From positions 992,001-1,056,000 of the forward strand of contig KN832872.1 of assembly GCA_000827325.1 (NCBI GenBank): a stretch of DNA of 64,000 bases. Direction: 5' to 3'. The notes below the pieces were generated by a model. It ran no database searches and was not told the DNA's origin. It saw only the letters and a list, made by a program, of their open reading frames with translations. This document shows, piece by piece, positions 22,682 to 33,564 of this stretch (positions are counted from its first letter, which is position 1; each line of letters opens with the position of its first letter). The position numbers were made by a program, and so were the translations under genes. This DNA is from Oidiodendron maius Zn (taxonomy: Eukaryota > Ascomycota > Leotiomycetes > Myxotrichaceae).

Positions 22682-25600
22682 TGACTTGAGCGTTGTTTTT
22701 GGGGAGATTATAATGATACCATTGACTGGGGATTTTCTTTACATGTGTATGTATTCATAAGTATCAGATGACATGGAAATGGTGTAAGATAAGCGAGCAA
22801 CGTGAGATATCGTGGAACTGGAAACAATTTGTCAAGCCGAACACGGACAGTTAGAATCTCTTCTTAACTAAGAGGAGTCCGCATCTCATGTGTTGCAGTA
22901 AAAAGTGCCGGTAGTGTTCAATTGATGGTTTTTTGTATATCGACGTCGCAATTTTATTCAACCCTATTCCGAGCTAGGACTATCTCTTTTAACTACGAGA
23001 TACATGAGCCCAGGAAATTTATAGCTTAGTAGAGTTTATAAACAAATGGGTTTATTTCGAAGTCAAGCATAACTTCAAGTATCATCACTGATGAATGGCC
23101 TTTCCTTTGTCTATTCTTCCAGGATTAAGTGAGCTGTGATCAATCGATCGATGGCTTATCAATCTCATAGAATGAAATCTAATCGAGAGACTGCTGCGAA
23201 CAGTGGTACAGTCGCCGCCCTCATGTACTGTTTCAGAAACAGGGAGTTCAGGACCGGTTCCAGAAAGTCCCCGTGAATCAAACGTCGAGATGTCTTACCA
23301 AGCTACATGCAGTCTGGAACTCAACTTCAGTCATAGCCAATAGCACCTCATGTAGCCGTTAGAAACTGAGTGTTGGAGCAGAAACACCGACTTGGCCACG
23401 CATGTTTCCCTGGGGCCAGTCTTTCTTCGCTAGAGCAATTGAGAGGACGCGTATGGAGGTATTTTGACAACTTCCCCGAGACATGTATATTAGCGACTTG
23501 AACTTGACGCAATGAAAGTTTGCTTTCGAGTACTCTCCCACTTGTAGCCGGTACTGTAGGACTAGGGAAAGCTCGAGCGTCAAGGGAATCACTACAGCCC
23601 GCGTGCAAACCACATCAAAACGCGGGCAGCAAACTTGCCAATAGTATGTTCCAAGGGTACCATAGCAGCGGCATCCCGCTCAGCCTAGCAGATTTCTTCC
23701 CCACATTTCACCTACTGATCTTCGTCCTTGCAGCTGTGGCCCGCAAAATAAAACGAACATGTGAAAAAGGATGCCCATCCATCACAGATCCCCCACAGGA
23801 CAATGACAGAAGGGTCCAATTACTTGATTTCGTAAATCCCCGCCATGGTATCTCACCTCATTTTCCACGAGGTGAGGATTGCCACCCTCGCTTGCCCTTG
23901 ATTTTGCTAGTCATGGGCGATCATTGGGATATGACGGCCTGGCTGGGGTAAGGTGGCGAAGGGCGGAAGCGACGGATAACAGCGGAAGGAATGTGAGATG
24001 CGATGACGGGCTGTTGGAGGCGAGGTGATACAGAGAATATTGGTGGCGATGGTAGAAAGAACAGTATTGAGCTAGCAGATACAATTGCGCCTCGACTTTA
24101 AGCGTTTCAACTGTAGTACGGTAGGGGACTTGTAAACGTGATGTAGAATGATTACGAATCTCATTCCGGCCACCAAAATAAAACCAAAGATTGTTGTAAA
24201 TGTTCGAAACCAGTCCCGTCCCATAAGAGGCAGATAATTAGTGCGGTATGATTGTAAAACTCATGAGGCCGGCTGTCTGCTAAGGAGACGAAACCGCCTG
24301 TGGGAGAGTTGTATAAAATATAATAAATATAGACAGTTAATCTGACATTAAAGTCAAGAGCACGGATTAGACGGCCACAGACATTCCTGCTGGTATGGCG
24401 CGACTGAGGTTAGTTTGAGAAGCCCAGCTGTGACGCCTTTGAAGCACGAAAGTGTGTTATGGCATTGCAGACACGCCAGTCAGGGAATGGACCAGCATCC
24501 ACTCCTAACCTCGAAGTCAAGGCATTACTACTGTAACTGGCGGTCGCTGAGAAAAAAAGAAAAAAGCAGCCCTCTCATGCAGAGGCGCATAGCATAATTA
24601 AAACATTTTCCCCACCTCGTGTGCTTATCGAGGCCAGCGGTCCCTGCCGCGGCCAGGATGATGCCGGCCCAAGCGATCGACGGGCAAGGCTTGACTATGT
24701 CTAGTCTGACGCTCTCTGTCCCATACCAGAATCAGGGAACGCGCGTTAAGCTGGAGCAAGAACTGAACTACAGCGCTCAGTACTGTACTGTAAGCATTCC
24801 TGTCTCGGATCCGCGCCTCCGGCGTGGGAGGGAAGCGGTGACCGCCTGTTGGTGCCGTACCGTAGAGGCACCAGACCTTGATAGTCGTGGCTGTACAGTA
24901 ACTGCGTTCGTGAGCTTCCTACGTAAGGCTTGTAGCAGGCTCTCAGGGTTCAGGACCCGCGGAAGCCGACCGAGGGTCGAGCAGGGTGATGTTCAGGTCT
25001 AATATCCTTATTTGGCCGCGGCCCACCCTGGGCCAGTCGATCGCAATTATACTTATCACTCTTCTGATAAGTGGCGACTCTGTTGCCGACAGTTCCCACA
25101 AGACTGATTGGGGGGACCCAGGAGGCACGACGAGTGATTCCAACTAGAGGATACTGGGCGGGGAGCCGTCCAGGAACAGTCAAGGCAGCGCGGGCCGCGA
25201 CGAGCGGCAGGGCGAGGGCCAGGCGGAATCAGTCAAATGCAGGTACGAGAAATTTGCCGGTGTTCAATATTTCGCTGCTGACCCGATAGCTGGGAAGAAA
25301 TCCGGGGATTTGCTATTAATATTATTGCGATCTTTTGGGATGATTCGGCGAATTTCCACCATCCTAGAACCCGGCTACCGGTTCTTCCGCCCTGATAGAT
25401 GAGGTAGTGATGATCCCTCACCGCACGCTGAATGAGACGTGCACTGTGATCGGTATGTTCTGCTGCACTCTTCTCGACACTCACCGCACTCTCGCGACCA
25501 AGGAAGAAAAAAACTCTGCACCATGTCTCGGGTGCACGCCCGTCCCAGGCCGCTGGAACATTCGGCTTCTTTTCCCAGTGTGATACCTGCAGGACAGGTG

Positions 25601-28361
25601 CACCGGACGACAATCCGTAGCAGAGCACATCTTGCCCCGATGCACCGTAGCCGGTCCATCCAGATAATGTGATACAGCACGGGACGAAGCGATACCAGCA
25701 GGTGGCCCCCAATGAATTGAGATCCACCGGCGTCGTCGCCAAGATTCCTGTACCTGCAGCAGGACTCGTAACAAACGGATGGGGACGACTCCACTGCACA
25801 TCCCCGATTGGCACGACGTCGCCCAGCGAATGATCCCCCAGAGAGTGTCCCTGCTAGTAGGACGAGGCCCCTGGGCAGTATGTGAAGGCCATCAGCCATC
25901 TGCTTCGCCTGCCCGCCGTGGTTGGCTGCGTTGTGGCCGCCATGCCGGGAACGCCCCTCCAGCCCGATTCCCAGCGTTCCCTTCTGGAATAATACCCCCG
26001 AGGGAAGGACGATTCGTGGGCCTTGTTCATATGAGGTTCATGCCTTGAACACGAGCAGCGAGGGCAGAGGACAGGTATCTGGTCGGCCGCTCTGGCCTGC
26101 ATCTCCGCACGTTGCACTGGAAGCCCACCGACTCCAAGACGCCCGCAAAAGCAGCCAGCCGTCGAGGCCCAAAGCGGAAGCGTCAGCGTTTCGAGCCGTT
26201 CTGTCTTTCACCCGCGCAGCCAGGCGCCTGCATATCTTGGTGCATGAGCCAATGCATTGTTCGAGTGGGCCAGTCGAATGCACATCTCTGCGTCTTCACA
26301 GGCACCACTGGCGACGCGCACCGGTCAGCTCAGCCAACGAGCGATCAAGGCACACGGGACAGAGAAAAAAAGTCGAGGAAGGAGAGGGAAACGGATGCTC
26401 CGGGGTGGTTATCGTGTATCGATAAGAGACAGTAGTACGTACAAGGAAAGGATGGCTTTCTTGTGGCACGATGGGCATTTTCCCCGCCAGGTTGGTCTTC
26501 TCCGTACATATTCTGTCGGCAGCATGTGAGATCCCCTCTTCGTCTCTTTGATCGCAGGTAGGTAGTCAGGTAACTACTATAGTCACTGCGGACAGACTAA
26601 AGAAAGAGAGCGGGCGTGGGCAGTCCCACGGGAGGAGAGGCGATGTTGTGGACTGGTGGCGATGCCAATATATATTCATCTAGCTTGCTGTCCTGTGACG
26701 TATAGTACCAAGAGTATATTTTGTACAGTATATTGTACGTTGCGTGTATTATGGACGACCCAAAATACCGTATAATCTAAGGCACCCATATTCTCTGTCC
26801 TCCGTGACCTCCCCACATTCCAGCACACCACACAGGTAACCAACTGCCTTCCAAGACAAGGGCACACGAAAAAACCGCCACCAGACCATCCAAGCGGCCC
26901 ATCTGATTGGTAGTCGTAGCTAATCTGTGCCCTCGATGTGGCCCAGTGGCCACCGAGTTTCTATCTTTGGGCTGAATCCGATGTTTCGTGTTCGCCGCCA
27001 TCGCAGTGGATCACCTCAGCTGAGAGAGGGGCCAGTATCGATAACCATCCCATCTGTATGCAGATGATAGGCCGTCCGCCAAGCCCGTTGCAGCGCCTAG
27101 GGACGGCCTCCACACGTTGGAGAAGATAAACCCATCCAGTGTCGGCCTCTAGGTGTGCTGGGAGGGCAGGTTCGCAGCGTGAGTGGAGAGCGTCTGGCAT
27201 CCGCGCCTCGCTCGACGCCCGCCAGGTGCATGATGACATCGAATGAGGACGAGCTGGACTGTTGCATTCGAGTGTCGGAGAGTCCGCGCACAGCACGAAG
27301 CACACAGGCACACCGCAGAGGGGAGGGCCCGCTCCACCCAGTTGCGAGCGCCGTGGATAAAACGGGCTTATGCATGCACAGGAACTTGTACCAAGAGCGA
27401 AGCCCTCGCCGCTTTGACACTGGGCTTGGACGGCGGGCAAGGGCCAACACGAAGAGGCCGGGATCGTCACTGGCCTTGTCCTCTGTGGTCTGGCTGCGGT
27501 GGGTGTGCATTGGCAGACCCCGACCAGGTACGATGTAGTAGTCTGGCCCACTGAGCCACTCCCATCTGCGCTGCCGGCTCCCCCAGACACAGACCGGCCG
27601 CTCGCGCTGGGTTCCTGAGATCGCCGCCCCGGTCGAATGTGTCCACGCTGGTATCTGCATGGCCTCTCTCGTTGATCGCTCTTTCTTGTGCGCTCTTTCT
27701 TGTGCGCTCTGCCACTTATCTCTGCTCTACTTTATGCCGCAGCCCCCCCCGGGCGTCACCACGTTCTCTCTCGTTTGCTTCAGTCTTTCAGGTGTACTCC
27801 TGCTCACACCAAGTCTTTCCTCCTCTGCGGTCTCTTGGTTTCCCTTTCTGTCCCTCCCATTTCCGGAACGTCTTCGACTTGTGCTTTTCTCGTTGTGGCC
27901 TTTTCGAACTGCTTCCGCACCTTCCTTTGGCATCCTACTGTCCGTCCCGTCGATAATTATAACCAACAATACTTGTGGTCGACGACTATCCTCGACGAGT
28001 ATATGTATTATCACCTACCGCAACCTTACAATTAGTAGACAGTCTTTGGAAACCCCAAAACTGTTGTCCAGTCGCTCCCTATCGTTCCAATTTTCTTGTC
28101 CATTCGACCACGACGCTTCCCGGCCTCTACGGTCTTCTGTCTCACGAGCTTACGCCCCCGTTCCACGTTCAAAATTAGTCTAATCACCATCCTACTTCTT
28201 CTATCCGCCGTATTAAACTCATTCGGTATGTTTGGGACTTTGCAGCTCGACCGTGGCTCGTCGCGGATTCCACTTGCTGCATGACGCATCACGATATCTA
28301 GAAGAAACATAACTGACAACCCTCAAAGCAAGAAGCCTCAAGTTTAAACAAGATACTCAAC
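22682..28361. other. 5.7 kb region with no recognised gene, upstream of the stress factor
   Basis: No domain or plausible exon chain was found on either strand. Overlapping frames of up to about 200 codons in several phases (for example 25233-25814 and 26961-27590 on -, 25922-26425 on +) look like chance products of moderately GC-rich DNA. The last 750 bases are strongly pyrimidine-rich on the + strand, as expected for a fungal 5' leader, and contain several short upstream frames and a tandem repeat of TTCTTGTGCGCTCT near 27685-27712. A leader intron may begin at GTATGT near 28226. Long non-coding transcription or an extended promoter is plausible. Confidence 0.45.
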
Positions 28362-30300
28362 ATGGACGCTTCATTCCAACACGCTCAGGCCATGGGACAG
28401 TCCCCGTTCTTCTATTACAACCCGGACCCCAAGTCTGACAACCGTCAACACGGGCACTTTTCGCAGCAACCTAGCAACGTTGGGGGCACGGTGTACTCGC
28501 AGCATGTGCAAGGGATGCCCTCGACGCCCATCTATTCGAGACCGAACTCGTCCGGCTCCCAGCCCCAGATGCTTTTCAACGCTGGGTTCTCTGCCAACAT
28601 GACCCCGATGGTCTCACCCCGCCCAATGTACCACAAGCCCACCATCCTAATCCAGGATCACTCTCCCAGGCTCGTGACGGAGTCTGACGTCCGCGAGGTC
28701 GACAGGTACTTCTATCCCTCGACTCCTCCTCTGTCCGCAGGTGGCAGTGTTATTAGCAGCCCATCGAGCTCTGATATGGTCCCGACTCCGTTGGGCACGA
28801 TGTTCTATGGCTTGGAAGGGTTCGAGGGTGTGAAGGAGGGCTGTGAGGGCGAGGTGCAGTCGGAGAATCTTGCTGGCGGCGAGTGGGCACGATGTGGCTC
28901 ACCTCCCATGACACCTGGTATGTGAAACCGAACTAACCAATCTCCCCCATCGGGAGTCGTACTCTTATACCTGATTATTGTGCCAATTTGCGATCGTTAG
29001 AGACTGGAATACTCGTTTGGCTAACCCGCTTTTCACTTCAGTCTTCATCCACCCGCCCTCGCTTATGACCAATGGCGCTAGCGAGCTTCTACCCGCAACC
29101 TCCTGTCCTTCGCTTTCTCCCTCGCCTTCTCCCTACCCTCGATCTGAGCAGAACTTCGACTTCTGCGACCCACGTAACCTTACAGTCAGCAGGGAACAAT
29201 CTGCCACCTCGGTCCCGACTTTGAAGACTGCGGCAGAATTCCCTGCTCTCCCAACCCTCTGCGCGGGCGACGAAGAGCATAAGTTCATGCTAGGTGGTGA
29301 AACCTTCACTAAGACCCCTGAGACTACCCTCGCAAGCTCCTTCGACTTCTCCTCCGCGCCACACCAGCACCCAGTCCCAACCTTCGACCAATTCTCTGAC
29401 CTCGACTCAGAGGACGACTTCGTTAACGGTCTCGTGAACTTTCCTCCCACTGAGAACGTTCAGTTCTTTGGAGCTAAGAGGCAACGCACTGGATCCGACT
29501 TGGTCTCCCTTGACAGCGAGCCATTCATTAGCGAAGACGACTTCGACGACTTTGAGGACTTCGAGGACTCGGAGCAGTTTGCTGTTGCCTGTCCTCCCAC
29601 CCCTCCAGCATCGGGCTCCGAGACACAGAACAAGAAGGCAAAGCGCACCAAGAAGTCGAAGAAGGCCGATAACGAGGAGGACAGTTCTGTGTTTGACGAC
29701 CTAGTCCGATCTCGCAAGTACACTGTAGCGATGGATGCTACCGACGGATCACCAGTTCAGGAGAGCACCGATCAGGGCCAGCAGAACTCGACTGCCCCAA
29801 GCCAATCTGGCTCCTCCGAGGCAAACAACACCATGGGTCCTGGCTCTGAGGCCGGAAACACCCCATCCCAGGCACCTGTTAACCGCCGTGGCCGCAAGCA
29901 GTCTTTGACTGAAGACCCTTCCAAGACATTCATCTGCGAGTTGTGCAACCGCCGATTCCGACGCCAGGAGCACCTCAAGCGACACTACCGCTCCCTCCAC
30001 ACTGAGGACAAGCCTTTCGAGTGCCACGAATGCGGCAAGAAGTTCTCGCGAAGCGATAACCTCTCCCAGCATGCCCGGACTCATGGCAGCGGTGTCATGA
30101 TCATGAGTGTCCTCGAGGATGGCGAGCTTCCAGCAGACCATATGGACTCGGCAAGCGATGGTGAACACATCCAGAACCTGGGTCACGTCCTCTATGGCGT
30201 CGCAGCTGGTGCCTCTGGCAGCGAAACTGATATCACCTCGGACGGTGGCAGCAGTGAGGCCGACAGCCAGTCGCGCAAGAAGCGCAAGCGGTCAGAATGA
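28362..30300 (+). CDS. msnA: C2H2 zinc-finger stress transcription factor, Msn2/Seb1-like
   Basis: Exons 28362-28917 and 29042-30300 join to 604 residues. The C-terminal third carries two adjacent C2H2 fingers (about residues 482-530): [20 protein letters not shown] and, after the TEDKPF linker, [21 protein letters not shown]. This is the arrangement of Msn2/Msn4 and the Trichoderma/Aspergillus Seb1/MsnA group, which bind the stress-response element AGGGG. The N-terminal two thirds are low-complexity and Ser/Pro-rich with an acidic stretch ([14 protein letters not shown]), likely activation regions. Basic runs ([11 protein letters not shown] and the C-terminal RKKRKRSE) are likely nuclear signals. 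The gene sits behind an unusually long gene-free region and a pyrimidine-rich leader with short upstream frames, suggesting translational control. Symbol follows the Aspergillus homologue. Confidence 0.88.
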
Positions 30301-31110
30301 ACACACTACTTTTTGCTGAGGTGCCACAACGCACCAGCAGCACTCTCAGATACGAGACCCACGAATTCGCAACGCCGTTACAGACCTTCGTAATGTGCCT
30401 TCCGCTACCTTTACGTGGATGGCAAGTAGGGGGAGTTACTCTTGAAGCTACACTAATGCTGTCATGATAGAGGAAGGGTGGCACCAAAACATTGCCTTTG
30501 CGTCGTTGCGTTACTATGATTTCTTCTTTCTTACCTGTATTAATTTCCCCTTTGCGACAAAAATTTTCCTGCCAATTTAGCGTCATGACGGGACCAAGGA
30601 GGATGGTGGCGTGCTTTGATATTCAGTGGATGGGCAGCTTCTTTTCTTTACACTCGTTGTAATAATAGGCGGAAGCTGGGTTGGCCGTTATAGCTTTCTT
30701 TGCTTGTTCTCTTCGGCGCGCCCTGCTGCTCAATTTGTGCTGGTCACGAAATGTACATCAGCTGCAAAATTGTATAGAAATGTTTTTCTCTCCCCCAATA
30801 ACTCAAATTATAATTGTGAAAGTATAAGCTCTCCAACCCCATTCAGAGACGCGTGAGGAAAACCCTAAAGTCTGAACTTTTAGAGGGACATTCGGGGGTG
30901 ATATCGCTTGTTTGGAGGCCTCAGGCACGAACATATTGGAGAACGTTAAATGTTGATGTCAAGTTCTGAAAACCAGCGTCGCAGGCGGTAAAAAGTCTTC
31001 ACTATGCTCAGATCGTCTATCCATTTAAGCAATGGGCACGTAGCAGATGGGATTTATTATAAGCTTAGCAATATTTGGCTCGTTCTGGCCTGAACATCCC
31101 CACAGTCAAG
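30301..31110. other. Intergenic region
   Basis: Holds the 3' untranslated region of the zinc-finger gene and the promoter of DPH6. No gene or strong repeat seen. Confidence 0.4.
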
Positions 31111-33474
31111 ATGGCTGAATCTCTCCAAGTCATCGCCCTAATCTCCGGCGGCAAAGACAGTTTCTTCTCCATCTTGCATTGCATGCGAAACGGGCACAAA
31201 GTTGTGGCCCTGGCAAACCTATACCCTGAAGTTGTACCTCCACAGGAGAGAGCTGGTGCCGTAGAAGGGATAAAAGAGATAGAGCAGGATCTCAATAGCT
31301 TCATGTACCAGACTGTGGGGCACACGGTGATCCCTCTCTACGAGAAGGCTCTGGGAATTCCGTTATACCGTCAACAAATAACTGGGAGCGCGGTGCAGAC
31401 GCACACAAGCTATACCCATGCTCATATTTCTGAGAAATCGTCTCCCGAAGTGGGGGATAAAGCATCCGAGGACGAGACCGAGTCGTTGGTTCCTCTTTTG
31501 ATGAGGGTCATGCGAGAACATCCGTCCGCAAATGCACTCTGCACTGGTGCTATATTATCTACATATCAACGCACGAGAGTCGAGTCCGTAGCGCTACGGC
31601 TGGGCCTCACGCCGCTCTCGTACCTCTGGAAGTACCCGCTCCTGCCGCCGGCCACGCAGATGTCCCTACTCGAAGATATGCGGGCGGTGGGAATGGACGC
31701 AAGAATTGTCAAGGTGGCGAGTGGTGGCCTAGATGAGAGTTTTTTGTGGGAGAACGTGGCGAGTGAGACTGCAATGCGTCGAATTGAGAGGGCGATGGGG
31801 AGATTCGGGGTGGATGGGGATGGAGCGGTCCTTGGCGAGGGAGGAGAGTTTGAAACCCTAGTTATTGATGGGCCGAGATGCTTGTTTAAGGAGAGGATTG
31901 AGGTTCCAGATGGAAGCTGGCGGGTAGTGAGAGAAGGGGGCGGGTCCGCTTGGCTGAGGGTTTTCGATGCCAGGTCGGTAGTGAAAGCCCCCGAATCGGC
32001 CACGCAAGAGGATTGTCGCATTCCAGGTCTATTTGAGCAGAGATTTGAAGGCATACTCGACGTTCTTCAGAAATATAACCCACATGATGAGCGAGAGGAA
32101 GAAAATACTGAAGTTGTCTGGTCGGTACTGCCTTACAGCCTCCCATTAGTTCCGGAATCAGGTCAGGAAGATGTTCTATATTGGACCATCACGGCCAAAG
32201 GTAACATCGACCAAGGCATTTCAGATGAAGCAGAAGAAATAATGGCAGGATTACGGCATCGTCTAAGTCATGCATCTATCGAAGCCCGAGAAATTATCTC
32301 AGCAACTATAGTTCTCCGATCAATGCAAGACTTTCGAGCTGTTAACCAGGTATGTCTTCTACTATCATTCGCATTCATAAGCCATAATTAATATCTTTAG
32401 GTCTACGGCGCCCTGTTCACTCATCCCAATCCTCCCTCACGGGTGACAATCTCCTGCGGCCCCGCCATGCCTACCGGCATTAACATCATCTTGCACCTCA
32501 AAATCGGTAACGCGGCTCTCTCTCGGAGAGGCCTCCACGTCCAATCCCGTTCGTACTGGGCGCCCGCGAACATCGGCCCCTATTCTCAAGCCATATCTAT
32601 CTGTCAATCACGCAACACCTCCTGGACGGTGCACATCGCAGGCCAAATCCCCCTCATCCCATCAACGATGCAACTCCTCCCATCATCACCGCCATCTTCT
32701 CCTCAAGACACATTCGCCCTCCAATCCATCCTCGCTCTGCAACATCTCTTCCGCATCGCTGAGGAGACAAACGTCTACTGGTTCACTAGCGCCGTAGCTT
32801 ACCTCCCTCACACGCCCCTATTCCCGTCATCACTCACCATCTCCTCCCGCGCAATCATCGCTGGCCACGCATGGTCCCTCGCACACCCCTTCTCATCAGA
32901 CTCAGACGAGGAGGAAGATTCAGTGCCAGATCTATGGGAGGCTAAGCACCATCACCATTTCTCCTCGCATCACTCCACTCACGCTTCCAAGAAAAGAGAA
33001 ATACCCGACCGTGAACGGATATCTGGATCTCTTAGCGCGCCGCCTTTTTTTGCTGTAGAAGTGCATGAGCTCCCGCGGTCGGCGAGTGTGGAGTGGCATG
33101 CTCATATTGGTGTTGCTGGGGATTTGTCGGGAGAGGAGGGGAGTGGCAGAGTGCATGTTTCAATGCGGGAGAAAGCGGATGACGGGTGGAAGGTGTACGA
33201 CTGTAGGATTGGTGAGGGGAGGGTGGTTAGTATTTTCATGTTGTTTTATTTGCATAATTCTGGGATATTGAGGTTGGGGGATGGGGTGAGGCAGGCTGGG
33301 ATGGAGATGCAGGGTGTTTGCGCGTGCTATGTAGATGTTTCTGACACTGATTCTGGGAAGAGGATATGGGAAGGAGAAGCGGGAATGGTGGGCATGGTGC
33401 CTAGTAGGAGCATCTGGGATCAGGAAGGGAGGAGGATAGCTGCCGTTGTGATATTTGATAGAGATTCTATGTGA
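31111..33474 (+). CDS. DPH6: Diphthine-ammonia ligase Dph6 with two RidA-like domains
   Basis: Exons 31111-32349 and 32401-33474 give 770 residues. The start MAESLQVIALISGGKDS is chosen over an in-frame ATG at 31075 because it places the ATP pyrophosphatase loop SGGKDS at residues 12-17 as in relatives. The N-terminal ATP-binding domain (to about residue 240) ends with GEGGEFETLVIDGP, another family motif. Two RidA/YjgF-like domains follow, the second opening with YWAPANIGPYSQAISI and AGQIPL. The three-domain layout is that of eukaryotic Dph6, which amidates diphthine on elongation factor 2 in the last step of diphthamide synthesis in the cytosol. The intron between NQ and VYGALFTHP is canonical. 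The gene is convergent with PRP28, with stops about 90 bases apart. Confidence 0.92.
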
Positions 33475-33564
33475 TACCCACTCATTCACACCTGAATAGG
33501 GGGGCTATTTAGGACGGAAACAGATACAACGGTCATGATTAGATAGTATAAGTTTACAGTCTAT

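Noticed and set aside
23520-23951. 143-codon plus-strand frame
   Set aside because: No family resemblance, and an in-frame hydrophobic stretch is the only feature; not enough to call a gene.
26961-27660. Overlapping 187-209 codon frames on the minus strand
   Set aside because: Several phases are open at once in GC-rich DNA, none with a domain or splice logic; treated as chance.
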